From positions 355,581 to 419,580 of the forward strand of contig JAGFNQ010008797.1 of the NCBI GenBank assembly GCA_024364735.1: a stretch of DNA of 64,000 nucleotides. The letters run 5' to 3'. Position numbers and translations under genes: made by a program. The notes under the pieces are model-generated. The model did no database searches and was not told where the DNA came from. It worked only from the letters and a program-made list of their open reading frames with translations. Below, in pieces: positions 8,961-20,226 of the stretch (its first letter is position 1; each line of letters starts with the position of its first letter). This DNA comes from Boesenbergia rotunda. Lineage: Eukaryota; Streptophyta; Magnoliopsida; Zingiberales; Zingiberaceae.

Positions 8961-11793
8961 TGTAAAATCCGACACGTTTATTCCACTCTGGAAAAAAATT
9001 TCGAAAAAAAAATCCTAGAATGTTTTGGGCTCTTGGACGAAATTTAAGGAGTTAAATGGATTAGAACTAATAGTTACAAGGGCTAATGTGCAAGGAAATT
9101 TTGAACGGATGAAATTGCAAATAGTCGAAACCTATTGGACTAAACTGCAAAAAAGACCGGTATAAGAGCCGATTAGGGCTCAGTTCGCCGCAGACTCTTC
9201 ATCCCGTGCCCGTCTCCCTGCCCTAGCCGCAGTCGTCGAAGCCGCAGCCAGCGCCGACACCATCCCCTTCCTCTTCGCTCGGAGTTGACGAACCCAAGCC
9301 GCAGGCGACATCCTCCATGCTTTCTCCTTCCTTTCTCATGTCGCCGTAAACAAGCTCAAGCTCGATCGCCTCAGCTTTCCTCTTCGTTTTCCTTGATCGA
9401 TCGGCGTTGTTTTCCCACCCCCAGGGACTTCGATGGATGGGGTTTTTGCGAAAGGGGGCGAAGCTGAGATCTGAGGACGCAGCAGGGCACCGTCAACGGC
9501 TTCGGTAAAGGGATTGCTCCAGTTCTTTTCTGTTGAGATTGGGCGCGCGACTCCTTGGAAGGGATCCAGGGTTCTTTGGAGAAGGACTGCGTGCGTGTGT
9601 ATCAACACAGAGGTCACCTTGAGCTCACTGCTTGATGGAGGTGTTTTCTGCTTGCTGAAGGGTGCGGAAGTTGGAGCTAGAATCTGAGGTAAGGATAGCT
9701 TATGTATGTGGGTTTTGAATTGGAGTTGATTCAATCCTTGAATGAACTGTGTAATTGGCTATGTTTGGGTTGCAGCCCCTGGAATTGGAATTTTGCAGAT
9801 TGGGTTTCTGCCGCGGTGTGTTGCGTGGCTCAGGTAAGAGTTCGATTGAGTTTTGGCTCAATCCTATATTGAATTGGAAGATATATGTAGTTCTATTTGT
9901 GCTATGGTTTTGGGTTGTAGAGTAAGGAGTAGTTTTTTGCTCTGGTTTGGATTATACGCACCGTATGTACAAGGGTTGATCAGTGGTAGGTCTTGGGGTT
10001 GATCCTAGATTGAACCATGTGTTGAAATTGGGTTGTAGTATGAAACTAAACCCTAATAATGTAAGTGTGGTGAATTCGAGTTTAGGCTTAACCCTAAAGT
10101 AGAACCTGAACCTAATCTTAATTACACGGGGGTAATTAGGAACCTTCTATTTAATTAAAGGAAATTAGTAGAAAGAAATGGATTGGGTTAACCCTTAAAC
10201 AAATTAGGGATTAATTAGCTAACTATCTTTATTTGTAATAGCTAATTAAATCTATTCCTGATACAGTGACTTGATTTACTCTACGGTTGCGGATTATATT
10301 GGACGGGTGTTTCTTCCGGTTTGATACGGACTTCTCTTTCTTTGGAGGCGGGTACCCTTTGACTTATCTCTTTTGATATTGTCATGTGATTATGCATAGA
10401 CTGTTATAGATAGCAGTAAGATTATACGCTATCCCTGTTTATTATGTCTGTTCTGGATACTTGTGTTCATCTCTGAGTTATTGTGTCTGTTTTGGATACA
10501 TGTAGTTTATCCCTGAGTTATGATGCTGTTTGTTCCATACAGTCTCGGATATTGTCATATATATATATATGCTTAGAGATAGTGGTGTATCTCCTGCCTT
10601 TGACCTTGAGGGATTGGTAGTTTTTCGGTCAGTATACCTTGTAAGTTACCTGTATTTCCTGTTATAGGATTTCAGACTGAGACTTAGTATACTGAGGACT
10701 TGGGAGGGAGGTATGTGTATCTATCATACACCATCTCTGCATTATTGCATGCTGACCCACGCGGACGTTGTGGACGATGTCCTGACTGGGTACAGGTTGT
10801 CACAGCTCTACCCACGCGGACGTTATGGACAATCCTGACTGGGACTAGGGGGTGACACATGTCATTGCATCAGGGTGCTTTATATGTTTGGGTCATGCAC
10901 CATCCTTGCACTATTGCATGCTGACCCACGCGGACGATGTGGATGATGTCCTGACTGGGTACAGGTTGTCACAGCTTTACCCACGCGGACGTTGTGGACG
11001 ACGATCCTGACTGGGACTAGGGGTGACACATGTCATTGCACCATGTGCATATTTTGCATTGTGCATTGTTTGCTGCACTTATTTGCTGCACTTGTTTGAC
11101 ATCGCATATACTGGAGACTTGTTATCTGAGACTATATGCCTATTTGTCTTCTATTGGTATTTATTACCCTCTTTCCAGGTTAGATGGATTCAGGTATGTA
11201 TCTACCCAGTGTTTTCAGTTCCAGTCATTCCCTTTTGTTGATATGATACTGTATTAGCAGAACTCTTGTTGTTAGTATAACTTTCTATGCATATCTGTTG
11301 GTTATTCGCTGAGTTATGGACTCACCCCATTGCCATATATGTTTATTTTCAGGTTGATGTCTGCGAGGAGATCCCGAGCCGCCAGTCCCCAGCTCCAGCG
11401 GGGCTCTTTTTGATTTTGGCATTACGTTGCTTCGGTTATGGACCCTGTAGTATTTGTTATGCTTCCGCTATTTTGATTTGAACATGTATGCACGTTTGAT
11501 TTGATGGTATTGTACTTTTGAGTCCTATGTTGGACTTCGATTGGTTTTGGTTTTGTTCCTGCCCCCTGGCAGCTCAGGTGAGTTCGGATTTGGTTTTTCG
11601 ATAGTTATAATCATATAACTGTTGTTTCTGCTTATATCTGAGGCCTGTGGCCCTTTAAACTGCGTGGTTGTGCAAATATATATTGCGTGGATTGTTATAT
11701 AGATTGTATGTATGTGTAAATTATCCGCCGGACAGGGGAGGTGCTGTCCGATTTTATATTGGATCAGCGGCTCCTGGGTCTCGGGGCGTGACA
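8961..11793 (+). repeat. 3' LTR of element C
   Basis: Repeats 3444-6264 almost base for base. Over the first kilobase only about three differences are seen. From about 10420 to 11420 there are many one-base indels, mostly in homopolymer runs. It ends at GGGGCGTGACA followed by the target duplicate CTAAG. Confidence 0.94.
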
Positions 11794-11798
11794 CTAAG

Positions 11799-12293
11799 TC
11801 AGAAAATCCTTCAAATAATTACAAATTCAAATTCGAAAATCTATTGTATAATTCTAAATTCGAATTTGAGAATTCTAAATTTAATCCAGAATTTAATTCA
11901 GAAAATCTTAAAGATAATTCAGAAATTAATTCTAAAAATTATAAGGATAATTCTAAAGATAATTATAAGGATAACTCTGAAGATGATATCTCTTTAGATA
12001 ATAATTTAATTATCCCCTTAGATAATCCTGAAACCTTAATTAGTGGCCCAATTTACTCCACCTATTGTAAGGATATTGAAAAATCAAATCTTAAAGAGGA
12101 TATGGAACTATCTAAGATAAAGGTCATAATCAATAAAAATTACAAAAATTCAAATAAATCAAAATTATTAGAAAAACTTGAAAAGAAAGATAAAAATGAA
12201 GAAGAAATTTTTGAAACAATGAAAATGATGAATTTAAACCCACAATTATTAATTAATCATAATAATCTCAAAAAAAAATTAAACCTTAATTAA
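11799..12293 (+). CDS. Gag-like protein of element B, C-terminal part
   Basis: Continuation of the frame broken at 3443. When element C and one CTAAG copy are ignored, the reading frame joins without a shift and gives about 359 codons in total. This part is very rich in Lys, Asn, Glu and Ser, with repeats such as NLKDNSEINSKNYKDNSKD, then a charged region and a stop at 12291-12293. No catalytic motif is present. It is probably disordered, with a possible short coiled coil near EKLEKKDKNEEEI. Function is unknown beyond the nucleic-acid-binding knuckles upstream. Confidence 0.6.
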   Translation, partial: SENPSNNYKFKFENLLYNSKFEFENSKFNPEFNSENLKDNSEINSKNYKDNSKDNYKDNSEDDISLDNNLIIPLDNPETLISGPIYSTYCKDIEKSNLKEDMELSKIKVIINKNYKNSNKSKLLEKLEKKDKNEEEIFETMKMMNLNPQLLINHNNLKKKLNLN

Positions 12294-13130
12294 TTTCGAA
12301 TTAATTCAAATTAAATCCTAATTAAATCTTAAATTAAACCTTAATTAATTTCGAATTAATTCAAATTAAATCCTAATTAAATCTTAAATTAAACCTTAAT
12401 TAATTTCGAATTAATTCAAATTAAATCTTAAATTAAACCTTAATTATCTTCGAATTAATTCAAATTAAATCCTAATTAAATATTAAATTAAACCTTAATT
12501 AATTTCGAATTAATTTCAAAATAAATCTTAATTAAATTAAATTAAATTAACTATTAATTAATTTCAAAATAAATCTTAATTAAATTAAATTAAATTAACT
12601 CTTAATTAATTCCAAATTAAATCTTAATTAAATTAAATTCAAATTAAATCTTAATTAAATTCAAATTAAATCTTAATTAAATTCAAATTAAATCTTAATT
12701 AAATCTTAATTAAATTAAATTAAATTAAATCTTAATCAATCTTAATTAAATCTTAATTAAATCTTAATTAAATTCAAATTAAATCTTAATTAAATTCAAA
12801 TTAAATCTTTATTAAATCCTAATTAAATTCAAACAAAAATTAATTAATCCTTAATAATTCAAATTCAAATTAAATAATTCAAATTAATTAATTAAATCTT
12901 AAATAATTCAATTAAATTCAAATTAAACTTAAATTAAATCTTAATTAAATCAATTTAATTCAAATTAAATTCAAAGTAAAATTAAGTTGAATTGAAATTA
13001 AAACTTCAATTAAATTAACTTCAATATTAATCCTAATCAATTAATTTCTAATTAATTCAACCTCAATTAATTCGTAATTAACCAGAATACAACTAAAATC
13101 TTAAATAACTTAAACTCAAACTAAAATAAA
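12274..13130 (+). repeat. AT-rich tandem repeat block in element B
   Basis: Starts at the end of the gag-like ORF. About 12274-12510 holds four copies of a ~55-bp unit (AAATTAAACCTTAATTAATT...). From ~12540 to 12960 shorter units of TTAATTAAATTCAAATTAAA type take over and then decay. G+C is extremely low. There is no coding potential. Confidence 0.85.
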
Positions 13131-15452
13131 ATTTTACCCAAAGTGTAACAATTAAAATTAATAACATTAAATATGTCAAAGTGGGTTGACATATTCGCGG
13201 GTTCACTCGACATGTATCAAATCGGGAATTTGATACATTTTAGAAACTTAAATAAAATTATTTGACTTGTTTGACTCATGCATAACTGCCATGACATGCA
13301 TTTGATATTCTTTTAAAATATATGACATGTCATGCATATTTAAATTTTATGCATATATTAGAACGGCTATAGGAAAAAGAATAATTGAAACTTGATTAAC
13401 CTAGTATTGGGTGGCGGTGAGATGATAGTACGTTAGGGAAGCCAATTCTAATAAGATCAAGTTCACTTGGTCTCTTTAGATTGGTGAAACTAGCCGAAGC
13501 TACCGATCCAAAACCCAAACTAGTTAGACCAGAACTTTTTCAAAGATTAATTTTGAAAATGAAACTTCATTAAACGGCTTTGTCAAGGAAAGGGTGGATG
13601 ATCCCATAAGGCTACGACCAAAGAAGGCCTAGTGCCTCGCCAAGACCTGGAAGCTAATTTTTGAATTTCAAATTCAAATTATTCTTTGTTAAATTCAAAT
13701 CTAACACAAGCTTCAATTGATTCTTAGAGTTAATAAATTAAGAAAAATAAATCAAGCATCTCACAATACACCTATAAGGCAACTATGCTTGTTGTATTGA
13801 TACATCTAAAATGGGTGAGATGTTAAGGACTAATGAATTGAAAAATATTTCTCAAAACTGTTTTTCAAATTGTTAGAATATTTTTCTAAAAACATATTTT
13901 CAAAATAGTGCTTCAACATAATAATGTTTTTATGGAATTCATGCTTGTTTGTTTGAATATACATATAATACGTTTTTCAAAAGTTATATCTTTTCAAAAA
14001 TTGTTTGACTCACTCAATTAGATACAAGCCTATTAGGACAACACTAAAGTTCCTTAAGGCACTTAGATAGAGTCAAACGGTATCGGGCACAGGGGGAGTG
14101 TTTTTCATTTTTTTTGATTTTCGAAAACTACATTTTAAAAATTACTGTTAGTTATTTTTCGAAAACTATGCTTTAAATCATTATCACTTGTGTTTTTCGA
14201 AAAAGGTTTATCTGTTTTGTTTGATTTTGATAAACCCTAAAGACACAGAGGAAAGTCCACTTCATAATTTACAAGGACTCCTAGGACGTGTCAGATTTAG
14301 GGGGAGTCTAAATCAAACTTCTGAAAAAAGTTTCTTTTAATTAATTGTTGATTAATTATTAGATAATTTCTTTAATTTGAATCAAACCTTAAGACTTAGA
14401 GGAAGAGTACTTGTGGTCAACAAGCTTCCCAGGACTGAGTCAAGTCTAGGGGGAGGTCAAATTAAAAGAATTATTGAATAATTCAAATGTTTTCATGCGT
14501 GATATTTTCAAATCCTATTGAAAACATAAGTATTATTTTAAAATGCTATCAATTTTTTATTATTCTCAAAAATTCATCTAAGTTTGATCAATTTTAAATA
14601 ATATCTTGAGTTGGAAATCTTCCAGGACACTTAGGAAAATGTCCTTGTAGTCAACAAGGTTTCCTATAATTGTGTCAGACTGGAAGATAAACCGAATCAA
14701 GTATTATAACTTTAAAATTCTTATATTATTCAAAATTAACTTACATTCTGTGACTTATGAAATTTTTGAAATAATATTTACTTGAGTTGGAAAACTTCCA
14801 GGGCACTTAGGAAATGTCCTTGTAGTCAACAAGGTTTCCCAGGATGGTGTCAGACTGGAAAATAATCCAAGTGAAGTCAAATATTATGTTTTCAAAAGTA
14901 CTTATATCTTTCAACACCTAATATTATTTCAAAAGTACTTAATTTAAAAGAAAAAAATATATATATATACATTTTTCAAAAGTACCTACTCTTTTCAAAA
15001 AAAAACTCAATACATTTTTCAACGGTACTTATATTTTTCCAAAATTACTTATTATTTTTCAAAATATCATTTTTCAAAACTGCTGAATCTATTATTTTTC
15101 AAAAGTAGTTGCATGACTTAAAGATCATCTTTTAAAATATTTGGCATTTTCTCAAAAATATTATCTAAGTTGTCTGAGCTTATAATACTTAAGTATTAGT
15201 TTTATGCTATGCTTTCAAAATTTTATACTAAGTATTTTCAAAATACTCTCCTTGTTGGCGCAAGTGTTTCTGTTTTTTTTTATGTCAGACAAAGGGGGAG
15301 AGGTAAGTGCTTAAGTTAGAAATTTCTTGGATTCTTACCAAAGGACCATTTGATTAAAATGTTTTTCAAAACTAAGGTCATGTCTTAGTTTGATCCCAAA
15401 GATGGTAAGTTAGCCCCTTAAACCAATCTAACTTAAGTTATTGTCAAACATC
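13131..15452 (+). other. Noncoding 3' interior of element B with spaced repeats
   Basis: No ORF of interest. From about 14041 to 14880 a motif recurs four or five times at ~150-190-bp spacing: an opening like CACTTAGGAAAATGTCC, then TGTAGTCAACAAGGTTTCC, then GTGTCAGACTGGAA or a GGGGGAG variant. The two last copies (about 14605-14700 and 14780-14880) are the most alike. The rest is A/T-rich sequence with many TTTTCAAAA runs. Confidence 0.7.
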
Positions 15453-15466
15453 AAAAAGGGAGAGAT
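15453..15466 (+). other. Polypurine tract of element B
   Basis: AAAAAGGGAGAGAT directly precedes TGTTGG of the 3' LTR; it is the plus-strand primer expected at this position. Confidence 0.85.
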
Positions 15467-17043
15467 TGTTGGTGCAAGTTGCATCAATGATGTTCACCTT
15501 TAAGTGTTTTAATGTTTGACAATACACTTAAGTCAGTGATACATTGAACAGACAAAGGGGAGTAAGAGAGAAGTAACCTTAGCTGAAGAAAAGTCCTAGT
15601 TAATCTAGGCATCGAAACCCTAAGGTCCAGCGAAGGGCTGCTGGGCACCTAGCGAAGGGCTGCTAGGTATCGAAACCTTAAGACCTAGCGAAGGGCTGCT
15701 AGACACCTAGCGAAGGGCTGCTAGGCACCTAGTAAAGGACTACTAGGCATAGAAGACCTAGCGAAGGGCTGCTGGGCACCTAGCGAAGGGCCGCTAGGCA
15801 TAAAAGACCTAGCGAAGGATTGCTAGGCACCAGGCGAAGGACCGCTTGGTAACAAAGACCTAGCGAAGGGCTGCTAGGCACCTGGCGAAGGGCTGCTAGG
15901 GAATGAAGACTTGGTCCGAGGGACTAAGCAACTTAGCTGAGCGATGACTAAGGACAGGAGTAGAGACGGGTCAGGGTTTGGGCGTCTCGAGGTCCGGAGG
16001 TATCGGAAGCTAAGTAAAAGTCCATCCGAAGGACTGGGTGGCAACCGTCTCCTGAAAGGAGTAGGTGAAGGGCGAGTTCTCGGGGATAGGAACTTGTGCC
16101 GGTTTGACCTAGGGTTTCGTGCAAATCCGAAGTCCGAACCAAGTCCTTAAGGCTAACATTATATGTATCAATGTTTTGTGTTTGTGTATCTTGCAGGTAT
16201 CAAGAACCGGAGGCAAAGCAGGGTAAAAATCAAGGTTGGCAGGCCTTAAGGGGGGCGCCCCCAGCAAGGGGGGTGCCCCCATGCAACCAGGGCGCCCCTA
16301 GCCAGTACTAAATAAGGTGTTTTCGTGCTGCAGTCAAAATAAGTGTCAACCGGGGCGCCCGGATTAACACTGTTTCGTTGCTGCGAGTCTGAAACAGTGG
16401 ATAAGCACTGACTGGGTTCAAGATGGGCACCCGGAAGATCCGGGGCACCCTGGTCAAAGCTGTTATCAGCTGCGGCGAGGTAGACGCAGGGATAAAGTTT
16501 GACCAAGTCTTCCGGGGCGCCCCCAGCGTCCAGGGCGCCCCCAGGAGGCCTATATAAGGGGCTTCGACCCCTCTGCTTCAGACATGACTTCCAAGAACCA
16601 TTCCAAGCATTCTGACCGACGGCAAAGCGCTAGAAACGAGGCTCTACGACCGGGAGGCTCCAGGAGGAAGTGCGCGGCACTTCGGAGGTCCAGATCGGCC
16701 AAGTTTCAGATTTTTGTTCGGTTTGATTTTATTTTTCCGTACTTAAATTTCAATACTTTTGATTGTAATCTTACACTGTTAGTCGGGTTTCTCCGCCTCC
16801 GGAAAGTCCGGGAAGGAGACCAATAGTGGACGGGCGTACCCGTGCATAGGCCTTGGATGTACTGACCCTGGGGGGTCGGGAACCAAGTAAAAATCCGCCG
16901 TGTCACTGTCTTTGATTTTCTTCGTTCTATTTATTATCCGTTGCGCTAACACTCTAAGTCTAGATCGAAAGTATACGAAGAATTCCGAAAGGTTTTGAAC
17001 GGTCGATATTCACCCCCCCTCTATCGACGGCACCGGTCCTACA
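15467..17043 (+). repeat. 3' LTR of element B
   Basis: Repeats 1106-2754 with the same TG...CA ends. It lacks one hairpin-minisatellite unit and two GGGGCGCCC units relative to the 5' copy. TATA box at 16551-16560. Confidence 0.92.
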
Positions 17044-17170
17044 AATAGGTGTGTTCCTCTTAGTTTAGTTTTAGTTTTTGTTTATTCTGCTTGCGCACTA
17101 ACTTTGTAGGAAGAAAAATCGAAGAAAAGTTATTCACCCCCCCTCTAGCTTGACGGTCACAGTCCTAACA
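17044..17170 (+). repeat. 5' LTR of A1, right part
   Basis: AATAGGTGTGTTCC through AGTCCTAACA; matches 29459-29584 of the 3' LTR and completes the LTR interrupted by B. It contains TTATTCACCCCCCCTCTAG near the end, the terminal motif shared by the copia LTRs here. Confidence 0.9.
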
Positions 17171-17172
17171 AG

Positions 17173-17184
17173 TGGTATCAGACC
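17173..17184 (+). other. Primer binding site of A1, one mismatch
   Basis: TGGTATCAGACC differs from the perfect TGGTATCAGAGC of A2 (47299-47310) at one base. Confidence 0.85.
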
Positions 17185-17234
17185 AAGGTTGCTCATCTAC
17201 GGACTAACCGTCGAGAGAGCACAAGCTAGAGGAA

Positions 17235-17712
17235 ATGATGGTGGAAAACAAGTTGGGTGATGACATCAACATTCCACCTTCCTATGATCGCGAAGATTTT
17301 GACTATTGGAGGATGCGAATGAAGATTTGGTTTGGAATGGATTGAGATTGCATGGTGGTGCTAAAAGAGCCCTTCGAAATTCCTAGGGATAAGCATGAGA
17401 AAAAGCTCTGACCTAGATATTGAACTAAGGAGCAACAAGCATAAGCTAAGGCAAATGAGAAGGTAATTGGTATATTACTTAATATTTTGCCTAATGATAT
17501 TGTGAGGTGTGTAGGTGAATATAAAATGCACATGAGTTGTGGACAAAGATGGGAGAATTTCATGAGAACTCTACACAAGCTCAAATAGTGGGAGAGTCAA
17601 AAGAAATGAGTTCAATGGCTCAAGAAAAGGAAGAAGAAAAAGAATTGTTAATCTCATCAAGTGAAGTGGCACAATCAAGTGAAAAATCATCCACTACATC
17701 AAGGGAAGATTT
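17235..17712 (+). pseudogene. Gag of A1, N-terminal part (broken)
   Basis: Conceptual translation from ATG 17235 gives a copia Gag start (MMVENKLGDDIN, YDREDFDYWRMRMKIW, then a PFEIPRD motif) parallel to A2 at 47364. In-frame stops occur (the W of a TGG codon near 17344 reads TGA), with further stops near 17410-17440 and frame loss near 17530. Homology to A2 ends around 17705-17712, where element F begins. About 190 bases of gag present in A2 are missing here at the F junction. Confidence 0.8.
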
Positions 17713-17990
17713 ATGGGTGTTGTTTGCCCCGTCGGCCACCAGCACCAGCCACCAACATCGTGTGCTCCGCCGGCTACCAGTGTTGTCTGCTCCGTCGTCT
17801 GCCCCATCAAGATCCGAACCCTAGGTTGCAAGTTTCTTCCTCTTCCACCGTTTCGCGATCTGAACCCTAGGTTGCAAGTTTCTATGTGTTCTATTTCGTT
17901 TGAAGATTTATAAGTGATTTTTGGGTGATTTCTGTGATCCAAATCCTAGGTTGCAAGTTTCTGTGATTTCTGTTCTTTTGATGATTGAGT
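17713..17990 (+). other. GC-rich leader of F with three CCCTAGGTTGCAAGTTTCT repeats
   Basis: C-rich sequence (GCCCCGTCGGCCACC...) followed by three copies of a motif GAACCCTAGGTTGCAAGT (17817, 17861, 17942), spaced about 44 and 80 bases. It resembles the 5' untranslated end of a plant gene, perhaps a fourth captured fragment or a duplicated first exon; the source is not recognised. Confidence 0.5.
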
Positions 17991-18021
17991 GATTTTTATG
18001 CACAACCATCTTGCTTCAATA

Positions 18022-19136
18022 GATCTAAACCTGCATTCGATGACTTCATACTCCCAACAAAAAAGTACGCTGATATTATCATTCCTCGTGGTGGAGATAA
18101 TCATGTTGCAATTGACTTAATCGTGGAGCATATCTGTACAAAACTTGGTCAACATAATCTCTGTAAAATATATCCAAACCTATATGTCATCTAGTCAACA
18201 TTCCAGGTAATTCAGATAAATTTTCGTTATGTCATCCATCAATTTTCTCTTGAATTGGTTAGCTTCAATCCTTCCAAGTTCTAAGTAGTTATACACATGA
18301 AAAGAAATTCTACAAATAGTTTGCAGATCCGTGGTATGCATACGCTCATTCGTGATGCCAAAACAACCACACATGACTTCATATTTTATTCTGATTGGTT
18401 GATTCACTTGGTAGGGTTAAAGAATATCTCGGTTATCTTTTCATTTTTCCTTCATCTATTTTGAATTAGTTTATTCTTCCGCTACATTAGGTTGTTGAAT
18501 ATGGTTTAGGCCATCTTCCATTTAAAGAAAAGCAAGTGATTACACCAACATGTAACTGTTTTCTTCAGGTGTTAGGAGACTAGCATGAACATTTTAGTTT
18601 AGGATCTAAATGACCTTGAGGCATTACTTGGAATGCTATATGATTGCTGTTTTATTTTATTTTATTTTTTTAAAGAGTTATTGTGAGATGCATTTAATAT
18701 CAAAATGGTCCGACTGAATTTCTAATCATTGCCATTCTCTTGTTCTCTACAATTACGTTTTGTATCCTCAAGTGAACTAGATCTTGATAACTTTATTACT
18801 GGATCAATAGATTTTCTTGGTCAAAATGATTACCTTCAAACCTAACTAATCCCCACTAGTGTTTGAATTTCTTGTTTCTTTGTTGCTACATAGATGGTAA
18901 AAATGCTGATTGATAATCATTTTCAGTGGTGAAAGCATGGAGAATGCATTGCGGGCTTGTTGCAAAGGGATCAAGATCAGAAAAATCCTTATTCCTAGGG
19001 AAGGTGATAATGGTCAGCAGGTTTGCACAGAACTGCTCCATCCTCTAGTGGTTATTTGCTGACTGATGTTTTAACTATGTGCCTTTCTTTAGTTAATTTA
19101 TCACAATCTCCCAAAAGATGTTGCAGATAGGATCAT
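18022..19136 (+). pseudogene. Captured fragment of a uridine kinase-like/uracil phosphoribosyltransferase gene
   Basis: Five exon-like blocks bounded by AG/GT: 18022-18206 (FDDFILPTKKYADIIIPRGG, ...VAIDLIVEHI), 18328-18410 (IRGMHTLIRDAKTTTHDFIF), 18491-18551 (VVEYGLGHLPFKEKQVITPT), 18927-19020 (SGESMENALRACCKGIKI) and 19093-19136 (LIYHNLPKDVADR). They match, in order, the end of the kinase domain and the start of the UPRT domain of plant UKL proteins, enzymes of pyrimidine salvage. Introns are kept, so capture was at DNA level. The first block contains a CAG-to-TAG change (18191). The N-terminal kinase core and the PRPP-binding C-terminus are absent, so no enzyme can be made. Confidence 0.85.
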
Positions 19137-19587
19137 TAAAAATTCCTATGTTTCAGGTTCATACTTGACCATGCAATACTATGAGCTGTAGAAAATGTGA
19201 TTTGATACTGCAAAAGATGAATTTATAATTTCTTTCCTTTCCCATTTGGACTTAACCTGAGAGACTGTGAAATATCCTTCTTGCCATTGCTTAAATGATT
19301 ACACTGCTCATCACAATAGTCCCTCATGAAATGTACACATTTGCAGTTTGGAAATGCTTAGCAATGTTGCTATTTCATTTTAAATCTTTGCTTAGTGACC
19401 CTTTCTGAAGCTATGTGATTGAGATTCAAGGAACATGCAGTATTAGTCTTTTGTCAAATTGATTTGTTTTTTTACTTCTCATGGATATTAAATCAGGTGT
19501 TTTTTTTGTTTATCCAAAAAAAATCTAGTAAATGTTATCATTTTACTAACAACTGATTGTTATGCGTTTCTTTGAATATTCATGCAG

Positions 19588-19674
19588 CAAAATACTATCG
19601 ATAGTGTTCTCGCTCGAGGAGAGAGGTTGGATAGCCTGGTCGAGAAGAGTTCAGATCTCAACACAACATCACAA
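19588..19674 (+). pseudogene. Captured single exon of the R-SNARE YKT6
   Basis: An 87-base open block between CAG acceptor and GTAAGC donor encodes NTIDSVLARGERLDSLVEK and SSDLNTTSQ. This is the central SNARE helix of plant YKT6, with the arginine at the zero layer (ARGER). YKT6 acts in vesicle fusion. Neither the longin domain exons nor the C-terminal prenylation motif is nearby, so it is an isolated exon inside transposon F. Recognition is firm because motif order and exon length agree with the family. Confidence 0.8.
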
Positions 19675-20226
19675 GTAAGCTCAAATATGCTTTATTATAT
19701 ATTAGTTCAATTTCATGCTGTATATTGCAGTACAATACACCATTTCACCATATAATGAATGCATTCACTACGCATGTTTAAAATCAAACTTAGTACTCAG
19801 CTTTACAAGAGCTCGTTTATGTAAGGAAACAAACCTCACATTCTTCTTAGATTGTATCAGAAAAGGCCAACAATTAACAAGAACTAACTCAGACTACTGG
19901 TAATTATTATACTCGAAGAAAGCTGGTGAATAATATACTAGAAAATTGATTAATATACTCGAAGAAAGCTGGTGAATAGTATTTTAGATCTATAACTACT
20001 ACTGTTTTGGTTTTTTCATATTTGCAATAAAAACATGATAGTCATTATGGTGGTTATTCTGGAATAAATCCTGGTTAGAGAAAATTGATAGCCGAGATTA
20101 ATATGTAGCTTAGCATTCTTCGCTTGTTTCTCATTTAAGCTTAATGACTCTGGTGGTTACATTTGAATATTAATGATGCCCTCTTTGCTACCATTGAGGA
20201 ACCAAAATTTTTGTTTGATTTTGCAG

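Larger units (their letters stand above)
3444..11793 (+). mobile_element. Element C: gag-only gypsy-type LTR retrotransposon (TR-GAG-like)
   Basis: TGTAAAATCC...GGGGCGTGACA termini, 5-bp duplication CTAAG at 3439-3443 and 11794-11798, long LTRs (2821 and 2833 bp) and a short interior of about 2.7 kb with one long gag ORF. No protease, RT, RNase H or integrase is present, so it depends on proteins from a related complete element. The LTRs are nearly identical apart from small indels, making it the youngest insertion of the left half. The gag type resembles Tekay/Del-like chromoviruses. Confidence 0.95.
1106..17043 (+). mobile_element. Element B: large pol-less LTR retrotransposon
   Basis: Begins TGTTGGTGCAAG and ends GGTCCTACA, flanked by AATAG at 1101-1105 and 17044-17048. 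The LTRs are 1649 bp and 1577 bp. Removing the nested element C leaves about 4.4 kb of interior with a two-knuckle gag-like ORF, an AT-rich tandem-repeat block and a long noncoding 3' segment. No pol is detected. The form of the LTR ends, primer site and polypurine tract resembles SIRE-type copia elements; without RT that lineage is an inference. Confidence 0.92.

Noticed and set aside
17694..17712. CACTACATCAAGG as a possible left terminus of element F
   Set aside because: The same stretch aligns with gag of A2 (CACCTCATTAAG), the next bases do not match the right terminus, and the flanking triplets differ (ATC versus AAT).
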